From: Blepharisma japonicum
Lineage: Eukaryota; Ciliophora; Heterotrichea; Heterotrichida; Blepharismidae
Length of the DNA: 64,000 nucleotides
Assembly (NCBI GenBank): GCA_949751835.1
Contig: CATKHK010000004.1
Span: 124,001-188,000, forward strand
Direction of reading: 5' to 3'
Part shown: piece after piece, positions 43,701 to 55,019 of the stretch
Layout of the letters: every line of letters begins with the position of its first letter
How positions within the stretch are numbered: the stretch's first letter is position 1
Made by a program: the position numbers and the translations under genes
Notes under the pieces: model-generated
The model's database searches: none
What the model was told of the DNA's origin: nothing
The model's input: only the letters and a program-made list of their open reading frames with translations

Positions 43701-45649
43701 TTCCAAAATACAGTGAACCTATTGATATTTTTGACAAGCTTTTTCACCACTTTTTCTTGAGAATTGCTCCAGTCCTCTGCTTCTTTAAAGCATCGGCTTG
43801 TATCTAATGTGCTGAAGCTTTCATCTTCCCTGCTATTTCCTAATAGTTTCCTTGATATTGTATTATAAAAAATACTTCTATCTGCTTGGTAAAGCATTAA
43901 AATTAATTCTACAGCTTTTGCTTTATAGTCTGGCTTATCAAGTAGTTTTCATAGCCTTTTCATGACGCTTTCACATAGATTTTCATTTCTTTCGCTTTCG
44001 ATTCCTTGTATATACGAGCCTTCTTCTACCTTAATAAGCTTTAAAATGCAGTCAATACCTATTAAAGCAACGTCTATATTAGCTTTATTGTCCATACAGT
44101 CTAAAAAGCATTGTTTTCATTCCAAATCGTGGGTTTTTGGAGAATATCTGCTAAGGTAAATAGTTAGTGAAGAGGCAAGTCTTAAATCTTCAATAGAGCT
44201 GCTCGATTCTTTGCAGAGCTGCACAAAGAAACGATGAAAACAATAAATGGAGTCTTGGATGTCTAAGGAGCCACAGTTGTGAAGCCTTTGAACCATTGCA
44301 TTGGCTAGGTCTAAAGCTGAACTTAAAGACTGCTGAGATAGGTTGTGCATATTTGTCAATAAGTTTTCAAGCAAAGGCCTGATGTGGGTTACTTCGTATA
44401 CTTCAATAGGAAATGATTTCAAGCAAAATTTAATTACTTCGATAGCTTTTAAAGCATCTCCATGCAAATGTTCGTCAAGAGAGTAATTCAATGCATCCCA
44501 AATCAACAGTCCGTTTTCTACACACTGGTCATTTCTTAATAATCTTAAGCATTCCTCCAAAATCTCCCCACCGTAATCTTTATCATCTTTATAGTTTTCT
44601 ACATAAGTCAGCATAGTCACAGTAATTTCTCTCAACAAATAAGGTGCAAGTGCATGATGTCCTAACAGCGGCTCCAAAATTTTCATAGGCAATAAGCTTT
44701 CTTCTTTAGTCGTTGGGTGTATCCCAAAAATGCTTTTAAGTGCTTCTACCAAATATTCTTTAATTTCTTCCAGAATGTCTTCTGTAGGACTTTCGTCAGT
44801 TTGGAAGCACCAGAGTCATATCAATTTATTGATAAACTGATCTTGCTGCCTTAATAGCTTGAGAACTGCTTCTAATAGAACTGTTTTTTCGTGAGTATTT
44901 AATATTTCTTCTGAAATATTTATAGGAAAATGAGAAAGCAATAGTTCAAGCGCGGCCCTTTGGACTACAGTATGCTCGTCATTTATGGCTGCAATTAAAG
45001 AGTTAACTAACAAATTTTTTTGAGGCAAATAGTCTTCAAGACCTAAGTCTTCAGTCCTTGGCACTCTTCGGGATAAATATAATAAAGCAGGCCGTCTCAC
45101 TCTAGGACTTCTTAATAAAGCTTGCCACATAGCCCCAAAGAGACCAATTTTGTCAAGCACTGCGAACCTGTCAAAAATTTCCATAGTCCTCTGCTCTATT
45201 TCTGGATTGCTTTCTTCTTCATCTAGCCCAGGAAGAATTGCTGTTACAATGCCAGGCAGTGCAAAGCTGATTTTTGAGCCTTTTTCTACGAAGTAATAGC
45301 TGATTAGATTTAAAACATTTTCTTTGTTTTCTAAAGATGCGTATTGGAAATAAGGCAGAATGCCTCCTGAGTAAATTGCTAAGTCGTCCATATCGTCCCG
45401 ACCATTAAGAAGGGTTTGGTAGATGGTTATAGTAACATAATGAAGGCCAGGTGGTAGGCCTGGGTTTAAGCATTGAGATAAACGCTTGGCGAGAGTATAC
45501 TTGTCAGGAATCTGAGCATTTGGGTATTTTTCTAAAAGCTTTTTTACTTTCTTGAGCCATTTTCGGAGGTCATCCCACTCCCATTCCCTTGCTTTCTCGA
45601 ATTCACTGAGGACTTTGGTTAGCTCTTTTTTGAGATTTGGATTCTCCAT
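40760..45649 (-). CDS. DOP1: Dopey/DOP1 family protein, 1629 aa
   Basis: Three long frames are joined by UGA-Trp codons (44816, 44117 and others at 43948 and 44798). The N-terminus matches the Dopey domain: LRKWLKKVKKLLEKYPNAQIPDKY, LAKRLSQCLNPGLPPGLHYVT and a Y...L motif. The remainder is alpha-helical, as in the long DOP1 solenoid, and the C-terminal block has ILSELMQ and LDLIS motifs. DOP1 works with MON2 at Golgi/endosome membranes in cargo sorting and organelle positioning. The family is 1700-2400 residues, so this is a slightly short member. No intron found. Confidence 0.9.
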
Positions 45650-46192
45650 TAATTATAACTATAAGGTTACCTAATAAAACTCCATAATTCTTTATATCTT
45701 CATAGGATAATAAATGCTTGGAATCAAAAAGTAGATTTATATAAATAATCGTATAATCCTTGAAGTGGTTTTAATGCACTATTAATACTAGAATTGATTG
45801 AAAGTATAAGAAGCGTTGAAAAAAATTATTGAGTCCAATCCCCAATATATCTAGTTTCTTGATAAGAGGTTTCTAACAATCGGCTCTTAGTAAATGCAAG
45901 AAGAAGACGAAAATCAGTTCGTAAAGACTTTTTAAGCCATATTTTAAAACGCAATAAAATTTTTAAATTATAATCTTTACAATGCCCTTAAACGTTGAAT
46001 ACCGGAGGCGCTAATAAATATATAAGCAGTGTAGCATTACAAATTATAAAAATCTCTAGGGTATTGATTCTGCATTGACTTGAATGCTAAAGTTATTATA
46101 TAAAATTTTAAATTTAATTACGATTATTAAAATAACTGAAATTGCCTTTACATCATAACTTTTTCCCAAATTTCATATTAATTTTTTACAAA
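45650..46192. other. Intergenic region between divergent DOP1 and kinesin genes
   Basis: About 540 bases with stops in all frames and A/T-rich runs. It must hold both promoters. I found no tRNA, snRNA-like fold or repeat. Confidence 0.6.
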
Positions 46193-49100
46193 ATGTCTAA
46201 TAGTATAGTCCCCAGCCAAGACGAAAACGGCCCAGAGATTGAAGAACAACCAGTGCAAGAAGCGCCTGCACTATCACTAGGAGCACTCTCTGGACAACTT
46301 GTCGACGACCTGATGCCTAAGACTGGAGGTTTCGAGCCTGCCGATTTATCAAATCGTATGCACGTAAATGTATTTTCCCCTGGAAAGCTCCTAGGACAAG
46401 ATGATCTTAATCCTGAAAATAACCAAGCAGGAGAAGATATCCCTTTTATCCCTTTAAATCTTGCACTCAACTATGTGAGAAAAGTAACCGCTATTTAGAT
46501 GGAAGAAGATATGAAAGCAATGCACAAAAATCACGTCTCAATTTTAGATAAAATTGATAAATGTTATTACGATATAGAGCAGGATACCCACAAAAAATAT
46601 AGAGAATTCATCGAAAAATACAAGGGACAGCATGAGTTTAAATATTCAAAATTAAAAGCTTCTTATGATGAAAACAAAAAGGAAAAAGAAGAACTCAAAA
46701 GCTGGGCAGATGAAACTATAAAACAATTACAGGCAAAAATCAGGGAACTTACGGAAGAAAAGAAAAAGCTGCTTGAAGATTATAATCAATCCCTAGAGGG
46801 AGGACAAAGCTCTTCACAAGCAGCTATAAAAGCAGTTGAGTATGAATATACGATGAAAATGGAAACGATGAAGCAAGAGCATGAAAAACAAATTGAACAA
46901 ATCAAAGCTGCCGCTATCCCTGTCCCTGTTCCTGTCCCTGCTCCTGTTTCAGCTTCAAATAATAATGAAATTGATAGACTTAACCGTGAAATTTTAGAAT
47001 TGAGAAGGCAGCTTGCACTTTCTGTTATTCCTGTTGTAGATAATAAAGAATCAGATAAATTGGCCAAAGAAAACTTTGAGCTTAGACAGATGTTAGCAGA
47101 AATGGAGGCACAGCAAAAAAATGATAAAGGTGAAATTGAGAGATTGAAATCTGAAGTTGCAAGACTCACTGAAGATAATTCTCAGCTTGCCTTACTTATT
47201 AAAGCTCCAACAGCAGACGAAGGGTTGAGCTTGGAAGAACGTGAAAGCTTCAAAAAACAGCTTGATGAGCAGCAAGCTTTATACACCTCTTCAATAGCAG
47301 CAATTAGCTCAGAAAGAGACAGCTTAAAACGAGAACTTGACGCCATCAAAGGAACCATGAACCAACCTAGCGACACTGATGAGCCAGAAATCCAATTCCT
47401 CAAAGCCCAATTGACGTTTTTAAATACTGAGCTTGACAATAACAGATCGACAGTTGCTGAATTAGAAGCAAACTATGCAAAAGCACAGTCAGAAGCTGAT
47501 TCCTCTCAGATGCGTCAAGCAGAACTTTCTGCATCATTAACTCTATCGAATGACCGCATAAGTCAGCTTGAGGCACAACTGGCAGACATTTTGTCAAAAC
47601 CACCAAAAGTGGTGTCAGATCCTGAAGACAAGAAAAAGATTGCTGATTTAGAAGTTTTGATTGCAAAACTCAATGTTAAACCACAATCTGATGGAAAAGA
47701 TAAAGAGAGGATTGCTAACCTAGAAGCCAAGTTGCAGGAATTAAGCAAACTTGGATCTATTGCAGCTCCTGCTGCGTCAAATTTGGAAGCCCAGGAAGAA
47801 TTGGATAGAAAAGCTCTTGCATTAGAAAGAGCAAATGCCGAAATTGCAAACTTAAAAGAACAACTTCTACAAGCAACAGAAATTCCTGAAACAATGATGA
47901 CTGCTAAGTCTGGAGATGACAAAGAAAAAGCTAGCTTAAGAAAACAACTTAATAAAGCTCATAACCATATTACACTGCTACAAGAAGAAATTGAAAAGCT
48001 TAAACAAGAGAGAACTGATGGCAAAGAACTGGAGCTTTTGAATACTCAATTGAAGCAAGCACATGCAAGAATTGCAGAGTTAGAAAGCAAGCTAAAGGCA
48101 TTAAAAGATGCTGGGAAATCTTCAAGCTCTCAAGCTATTCCAGCCGCTTTGCCAGTTGTTGTGCCTATTCCTTCTTCTCAAGAGGCTTCTGGAGCTTCAA
48201 ATGAAGAGATGTCTGCATTAAAAGAAGAATTAGAATTCTTAAAATTAGAAAATGAAAGACTTACTAATGAAAAAGCTGCAATGGCAGGATTAGCTGCAGA
48301 TGCCCAAGCCTCTGGCGATTCTAAATCAAAACAAAGGATTGCTCAATTAGAAGCAGAATTGTCTTCTAGGCCTGATCAGCAAGAAGTAGATCACCTCAAA
48401 GCCCACATCAAGCTTCTTGAGTCTCAAATTCAAGAAAGTTCTTCTTCATCTTCTGGCCAGCTTAAAAATCTCCAGCAGCAAATTCTTGCCCTCCAAAACA
48501 CTCACAACGAAAAAGTGAGAGAAATGGAAATCCAAGCTAAAAATACTTATAACGAAAACCAAGGAATCATCAAGAAAATGGCCCACGACCAAGCTAGTTT
48601 GCAGCACGATAAAGCTGAGCTTGAAGCAAGCCTTGCAGCTGCAACGGCATCTCAAGCAAAAATGTCAAGAGAAGTAGACGAGCTAAGAAAAGTTGCAGGA
48701 TTAGCTGACGAGTATTCAAAACAAGTCATAGCGCTTACAACTACAGTAAAAGAAATGCAAGAACACAATAAAATAAAAGAAAATGAGCTGAAAGAATCAA
48801 TAAGGCAAAGGAAACTTTTGCACAATCAGCTAGAAGATTTGAAGGGGAAAATCAGAGTTTTCTGTAGAGTTAGACCATTGAGCCGTAGAGAACTTGAAAT
48901 GGACTCTGTAAATATCACATCTATTGTAGATGAATTCACTTTAAACTGTGAAACCAAAACTGGCCAAATCAAACCATTTATGTACGACTCGGTCTTCGGG
49001 CCAAACTCTACACAAGACGATGTCTTTGAAGACACCAAAAGACTGATCCAAAGTGCAGTTGATGGCTATAACGTCTGCATTTTCGCTTATGGGCAGACGG

Positions 49101-50017
49101 GGTCAGGAAAGACTTTTACTATTCAAGGGTCTCCTGACAACCCTGGAGTTACTCCAAGGGCTGTTGACGAACTATTTAGAATTCTAAATTCTATGCCATC
49201 ACACTACTCATGGGAAGTTAAATGCTACATGGTCGAGCTCTACTTAGACAACTTAGTCGATCTATTTTGCCCTAAAGAGAACCTAGGAAACCCTCCTCCA
49301 CTTAGCATTAAAAAGGACCCTAAAGGTATGGTTGTTATCCCTGAGGCATTTCAATACACTATAAAAACACCAAAAGAGCTTATGGACAAGTTCTACGAGG
49401 GCAACCAAAACCGCCATACAAGTAGCACAAAAATGAACGACACATCCTCACGTTCACATTTAATTTTCAGTGTCCTCATTGATGTAATGAACCATGAAAC
49501 CCAGCAAAGGACAGTTGGGAAGCTAAGTCTAGTTGATTTAGCAGGTTCAGAAAGAGTCAGTAAAACTGAAGCAACTGCGGAAAGGCTGAAAGAAGGAAGA
49601 GCTATTAACAAAAGTTTATCAGCACTCGGAGACGTCATTTCAGCTCTCAGTGCTGGAGAGCAGCATGTGCCTTATAGAAACAATAAGCTTACGATGCTTA
49701 TGAGTGATTCGTTAGGAGGCACAGCCAAAACATTAATGTTTGTAAACGTTTCACCTGCTTCTTATAATAGAGAAGAAACTCAGATGTCTCTGTATTATGC
49801 TGCGAGGGTTAAACTTATTCAGAATGAACCCATTAAGAATATAGAAAGTAAAGAAATGTCAAATATGAAACAAATGATCATTGAACTCACTGTTGAAAGA
49901 GATAAGCTGAAAGCCGCTTTGGAAGTAAGCGGAATTGATGGAAGCCAAGTTGATAGACTGGCAGCGCAAGCAAAACAGCCTGAGGAATTTAATGATTCAA
50001 AGTATGATGAACTTTAA
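46193..50017 (+). CDS. Kinesin-14-type motor protein, C-terminal motor, 1269 aa
   Basis: A 15-nt intron at 46484-46498 (GTAACCGCTATTTAG) joins the 97-codon first exon to the main exon. Residues about 100-870 are coiled coil interrupted by a Pro/Val repeat (PVPVPVPAPVSAS near 240). The motor lies at 878-1210 with the neck KGKIRVFCRVRP, P-loop GQTGSGKT, switch I NDTSSRSH and switch II DLAGSE, followed by a short 60-residue helical tail. A motor at the C-terminus preceded by a KIRVFCRVRP neck is the kinesin-14 hallmark (minus-end directed). No MyTH4/FERM region is present. Confidence 0.93.
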
Positions 50018-50409
50018 TTATAATCAAGTATTTTTACTTAATTTGAATTAAATGACAAAATAGAGATAAAGATTAAATGAAGAAATATATATTTTCTAAA
50101 AAATTTGGAAATATAAATTATAGATGGTTAAGCTTATTTCTTTTGATTGTTATCAGAGATAATACAAAAGAAATACAAATAATAGCTAGAAAACTCTTAA
50201 GTTAGAATAAAGCGATATGCTTTCTGGCTGAACCAAACATTTGGTTAGGCTGGACCTTGATGTATTCACATTAAGAATCTTTTGGCTTAGAAAATATGAA
50301 GATACTACCTTATGCTTCTAAGGATTATTTATAACTGCATTTATTTTAACTAGCCTTAACAATATCACTTAAGCAATTTTCAGAATTAAAAACACATAAA
50401 TCATATAAG
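50018..50409. other. Intergenic region, nothing recognised
   Basis: About 390 AT-rich bases between two same-strand genes. A small inverted repeat (AACCAAACATTTGGTT near 50231-50246) could form a hairpin, but I see no RNA family match. Confidence 0.5.
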
Positions 50410-51939
50410 ATGGAACAAGAAAACCTATTCCAGATCTGCAAATGGAGGTGGCTAAAACCGTCAGAAGTCTTTTCAATCTTACGCAGATTTGGCGACATAA
50501 ACATTCCAGAAATCACTCAATTTACCACTCTTCCTACCAACGGAGACCTTTTCTTCGTTCGAAAATCCAAATTTAAACGCTGGAAACAAGACGGCCACAG
50601 TTATATTTCCAGAAAAAGTGGTAACGGGATCAGAGAAGACCGAGAAAGATATGCAGACGAAGTTGATACAATCCAATGTGCATATGTTCATGGCTCTGGA
50701 ATGTGCAGTAAATGCAAGATGCCTGCTTATGGCACATGCAGTACATGTGGATTGCCTGTGACTCCTATTAAGTTTCATCGGCGCGCTTATTGGCTCCTTA
50801 AAGAGCCCGATATCGTATTAGTCCACTATTTAGATGAAGCAAATTCTGATTGAACTCTTGAGGAAGACAGCTCAAATATTTCTTCAATTAGCTCTGAAGC
50901 TTCTTCTTTAATGAATGTAGAGCCAACTGAGCAGATTAAAAAAATAGAAGAAGTACTTAAACATTTAGACATGTCAGAAATCCCATGTGTATCTATTATA
51001 GACTTCTCCCCTGAATGAGCTGACATAACCGGCGGGTCTAAAATACTGATTTGTATAGAGCCAGCAATAATGGTCCCTCAGCCCCATTTATTACTATGTG
51101 CCTTTGGGGATGTAAAAGTCCATGTAGAAAGTGTACAGCTGGGTGTATTAAGGTGTTATACACCTGTGCACGACCCAGGAATTGTGGATTTATATTTGCT
51201 ATATGATAATAAAGAAATAACAAGGCTGAAAAAAGAATTTGAGTTTAAAGAAATACAAATAACAGTCCAAGCAGTGAGGGTAAAGGACTGATGGAACCAG
51301 TCGACCCAAGACTTATCTAGAGAACTTGCTATGAATTTAGGCGAAGAATATAACCTACCAATTGAGCCTGAACTGGAAAACGGATTTGATGAAGAATTTT
51401 TCTTATCAGAATTTGCCAATATTATAGGAAAGGATGGACTTTTTAATTTACATTACAAAGGAAGAGGAATTTTACATTATTTAGCAGCTCTGAATTACAG
51501 CAAGTGTATAAGATTGATTGGAAACGGAAAAACTGATTTAAATATAAAATCAAGTGATGGGAAAACGCCTCTACAAATAGCAGCTTATAAAAATAACAAA
51601 GAAAGCATTCTTGCTTTACTTCAGCTAGGAGCAATAATTGAAAATCCTGAAGATGATAAAGCAAATGGGCTGTTTTCTGCACTATCTAGAATTCTCAGTG
51701 ATTTCCAAAACTCCCCAGTTGATATTGAAAGCAGGGTTCAGCTGATACAAAGACATGTAAGGACTTGGCTTTTCAGGAAGCAATTTCACGATATAAGGCA
51801 AGCTGCAAAAACTCTTCAAAGAGCGATAAGAGGAATGCTGGCAAGAAAGCACTTCAAATACCAGAAAAAGGCAGCTGTTTTAATTCAAAAAACTGTACGT
51901 AGTTGACTATTATCAATGCATAAAAATAATGTTTGCTAG
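50410..51939 (+). CDS. CAMTA: CAMTA-type transcription factor (CG-1, IPT/TIG, ankyrin, IQ), 509 aa
   Basis: UGA-Trp codons (50851, 51016, 51289, 51904 and one adjacent) join four frames. Residues 10-147 are a CG-1 DNA-binding domain (WLKPSEVFSILRRF, KQDGHSYISRK, FHRRAYWLLKEPDIVLVHYL). An IPT/TIG fold follows near 205-290 with the diagnostic GVLRCYTPVHDPG, then ankyrin repeats (about 350-430) and three IQ motifs (IQRHVRTWLFRKQF, LQRAIRGMLARKHF, IQKTVRSWL). CAMTAs are nuclear calmodulin-regulated activators. The CG-1 domain carries an unusual four-cysteine insertion (CSKCKMPAYGTCSTC) not expected in plant or animal CAMTAs. Confidence 0.93.
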
Positions 51940-52013
51940 ATTATAAATACAAATTAATATAAATTAGAGAAGATCTAATAATCAGCAATTTCAAATTACT
52001 GAGATAATAAAAT

Positions 52014-52244
52014 ATGGACCCTGAAGTCAAAGAAATCTTGATTGCTGCTCAGATGTCATGTGAAGGCTGCTCAAGGAATATTAGACGCATTGTAGAAAAG
52101 GTCGATGGCGTAAAAAGTATTGATTGCTCTGTTGCTGAACAAAAGTGCAGAGTTCTTGCAGAAAATAGAGTGCAGCCTCAATCTCTCTTGGATTCTTTGA
52201 AAGATTGGTCAGAGTCCTCTGGGAAGCGTATTTCACTTATCTAG
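52014..52244 (+). CDS. Heavy-metal-associated (HMA) copper-chaperone-like protein, 76 aa
   Basis: A compact beta-alpha-beta fold with the metal-binding loop MSCEGCSRNI near residue 14, followed by VDGVKSIDCSVAEQKCRV. This is the pattern of ATX1/CCS-domain copper chaperones, which pass Cu(I) to P-type ATPases in the cytosol. The whole protein is one HMA domain, matching ATX1 in size. Its stop is 45 bp from that of the convergent PABP gene. Confidence 0.9.
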   Translation: MDPEVKEILIAAQMSCEGCSRNIRRIVEKVDGVKSIDCSVAEQKCRVLAENRVQPQSLLDSLKDWSESSGKRISLI

Positions 52245-52289
52245 AATATATTCTCTAAAAGTTAATGGAGATTTTTACCTAAAAGAAGT

Positions 52290-53912
52290 TTAAGCTATGC
52301 CCTCAATTAATTTCAAGCTTTCAGCGTCATTTTCCCAGGCCTTCTTAAGCACTTCGATTGCTTCTACAACTTTGCCTTTAAGACCAAGAGGATTAGATAA
52401 AAGACCTAATAATTCGACATTATCCATCTCAAGCAACATTCCTGTTATTTTTCCTGCCACTTTTTGGTTAGAATTTGTAAGTACCTGAGGATATAAAGCT
52501 TCTCCCAGCATGCGCTTCTTTATTTCTGGTTGTGAAGCTTCATAAGCTTGATAATTAAAAGTGATCGGAAGTGCCATTGGCATTGGTCTTTGGCTTGCCA
52601 CCATAACAGGTGGTATCAAATTTGGCTGTGGCATTCCTTGCACAATAGGTCTCTGTCCTCTTCCTCTTCCCACCGGATGCATTTGTCTATCCATTGGTTT
52701 CATATGTCCACCTCTTCCCATCATCATAGGGTTCATCATTCCAAATTCCCACATCTGCGAATAAATTTTCTTCATCCTGTTCATGTTCACTATTTTAGCA
52801 ATTTCTTCTCTTGGTTTCCAAGGGAATACAAGTAGTTTTTTCTCTTCAACTGTTTTTGTTCTCAATACTTGAATAGCTTTTGCAGACTCTGCTGGAGTTT
52901 TGAAGCAGACTAGCCCAATTCCTTTATTTGTGGTTTCTTCAATTGGGGCTTCATTTTCGTATTTGATGTTTTTTACTTTGGGAATTTTTATGGACTCAAT
53001 GGTTCCGAAGTCTTGGCAAAGTTTTCTGAGCTTTTCTTCGTCAATTGACAAAGGAAGATTTCTGATTATTATATTTCTCCTCTTCCAATCTTCTTGTTTC
53101 TTTAAATATTCACTTCTCAGCCAAGCTAATCTTGCACCTCTCTTCATATGTGGGACTACATACCAAGCAAAGCCTTCGTCTTGGACTCCGTTTAATGCTT
53201 CAGCTTTTTTGGCATTTTCAGCATTATTGAAGCATACAAAACCATAGTACTTCTCAGAACCATTGGCGCCTGGAGACTTAATGACAGCTGAAGATGTTAC
53301 TTCTCCATACTGCGAAAATTTTTCTTTTAATTTTTCATTGGTCATTTCAGCCCCAAAGCCTCTGACATACAAGTTTTGTGAGCTGAGATATGTTCTTTTT
53401 CCTATCGGGACGTATTTTTCTACCTGTACAGTAGCTCCATTCCAATCACTACCATTTGCAGCTTGTATAGCAGCTTGTGCAGCTTCTTTTTTTTCGAACT
53501 GTACGAAGCCAAATCTTTTTGATTTTCCATTGTCATCATAGCAAATTTTGCTTGACTGTATTGGTCCGAATTTCCTGAAATGATGTTCCAGTGTTTTAGT
53601 TGTGACATCCTCATTGAAATTCTTAACAAAAATATTGGCTTCAGGATCGCGCTCTCGGGAATACTTCATTACTCTGATGTGCTTGCCTCGGACGCTAGTA
53701 CCATTCATTTCTTCTTGGGCACGAATAGTGCTGGCAATATCAGCAAATTGAATAAAGGCAAATCCAAGAGCTGCTTTGGTTTGTAAATTTCTGAGAACGC
53801 GAATGTATACAACCTTGCCAGAGAGAGAGGCGAGAGTGTAAAGCTCAGACTCGGTGACTTCTGGGTGTAAATCGCCGACGTAGATTTGTGTATCAGTGCT
53901 TTGAGGTTGCAT
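52290..53912 (-). CDS. PAB1: Poly(A)-binding protein (four RRMs and MLLE domain), 540 aa
   Basis: Four RNA-recognition motifs are visible by their RNP2/RNP1 pairs: IYVGDL/LGFAFIQF, IFVKNF/KRFGFVQF, LYVRGF/KYYGFVCF and IIIRNL/KGIGLVCF. A Met/Pro/Gly-rich linker (NPMMMGRGGHMKPMDRQM) leads to a C-terminal MLLE (PABC) domain with KITGMLLEMDNVELLGLL. Cytoplasmic PABP binds poly(A) tails and promotes translation and mRNA stability. RRM3 has a longer insertion than usual. No intron and no TGA codon within the frame. Confidence 0.96.
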   Translation of the reverse strand: MQPQSTDTQIYVGDLHPEVTESELYTLASLSGKVVYIRVLRNLQTKAALGFAFIQFADIASTIRAQEEMNGTSVRGKHIRVMKYSRERDPEANIFVKNFNEDVTTKTLEHHFRKFGPIQSSKICYDDNGKSKRFGFVQFEKKEAAQAAIQAANGSDWNGATVQVEKYVPIGKRTYLSSQNLYVRGFGAEMTNEKLKEKFSQYGEVTSSAVIKSPGANGSEKYYGFVCFNNAENAKKAEALNGVQDEGFAWYVVPHMKRGARLAWLRSEYLKKQEDWKRRNIIIRNLPLSIDEEKLRKLCQDFGTIESIKIPKVKNIKYENEAPIEETTNKGIGLVCFKTPAESAKAIQVLRTKTVEEKKLLVFPWKPREEIAKIVNMNRMKKIYSQMWEFGMMNPMMMGRGGHMKPMDRQMHPVGRGRGQRPIVQGMPQPNLIPPVMVASQRPMPMALPITFNYQAYEASQPEIKKRMLGEALYPQVLTNSNQKVAGKITGMLLEMDNVELLGLLSNPLGLKGKVVEAIEVLKKAWENDAESLKLIEGIA

Positions 53913-54350
53913 ACTTAAGCTCTCAATATTTATTATGGCTATCTGCCATTTTACACCTCTCTTCTTTGGAAAGTGGGTAAAAAGGCTGGATTTTTGAGAA
54001 GGAGGTGAGTATAGAATTGACGGCTAAGGAGATTGATAAAAAATAAAGAAATTTGGAGATTTGGGAAGAATTAGAGAAATTTATGAAAAAGATCTGAGAT
54101 TTTAATACGAAATACAAAACTACAAATTTCCAAGCTAAAATCATAGAAGTATGAGAAAGGTTTGCGTTATTATTTTATTAGTGTAGAATATTTCTATAGC
54201 TTTAGATAAATTAAGGCAAAATTGTGCAATTTTCTTTTCTTCATAATTTTTAATCATAAAATATGTGGGAAAATTTGAATTCATTATTTTTTGCTATTAT
54301 TTTAATAAAAATTCTTTAATGCTCGTTTGTATTTGTTAATAAAATTAATT

Positions 54351-54995
54351 TTAACCTTGAGCTTGTCCTTGACCTTGAGCTTGTGCAGCCCCACCAGATT
54401 GCATCATAATTAAGAATCCAATCAAAAATACCCACCACTACATAATTCTTACATATTTTCTGAAAAATGATTGTTGCTCTTGTGGATCTTCCACCTTAGG
54501 AAGTGTATAAATTGGCTTTAAAGCTTCTTTAACCATTCCAACTTCCATTGTGGTCTGTGGAAAAGCTGCAGACGTTGAATATGAACATCCTGCCAATGAT
54601 GCCTGATAATTCACAGCCAAAATCTGTCCTTTTTCTAAGTCTAAATAGACAGAAATGCTATCAAGCAGATCAGCAGCAATAAGATTGCAAGTCCTTACAG
54701 CAGACTGTATAAGCAGCTTTGAGTCTTCATCTTTATAAATCCCTACATAATATAGTCCATCAAGGTCTAGTTTTTCTTTGTTAAAGCTGTGGTTTTTGAT
54801 GGAAATTAAAGGTTTTCTTCTTTTATCACCATGTGAAGTAATAGTTATTGTGCCTCTTTCTTCCCAGTTTTTGCCGTCATAAGAATGCATGAGCTTATAA
54901 GAGGCTTTTAATGATGACCCAAGCTCAGGAATATCAAAATCATCGTCACATGACCCAAAGTATGCTAAAAATAGCAAGGCAAACTTAAAGATCAT
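54351..54995 (-). CDS. EMC10: ER membrane protein complex subunit EMC10, 209 aa
   Basis: The frame has a signal peptide (MIFKFALLFLAYFGSC) and a lumenal beta-sandwich domain (DGLYYVGIYKDEDSKLLIQSAVRTCNLI, then ASLAGCSYS). A 15-nt intron at 54438-54452 (GTAAGAATTATGTAG) hides the rest: splicing adds WWVFLIGFLIMMQSGG and a Gln/Gly-rich tail, ending at TAA 54351. EMC10 ends with such a membrane helix and Gly-rich tail. The EMC inserts membrane proteins into the ER. Confidence 0.88.
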
Positions 54996-55019
54996 ATTTA
55001 TTAAGAAATTTAGTTTACA

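Noticed and set aside
46186-49638. Several 70-127-codon minus-strand frames opposite the kinesin gene
   Set aside because: Shadows of the Glu/Lys/Ala-rich coiled coil and motor; none has a recognisable domain or sensible start.
50231-50246. Small hairpin AACCAAACATTTGGTT as a possible regulatory RNA
   Set aside because: Isolated 7-bp stem with no flanking conserved boxes; such inverted repeats are expected in AT-rich spacers.
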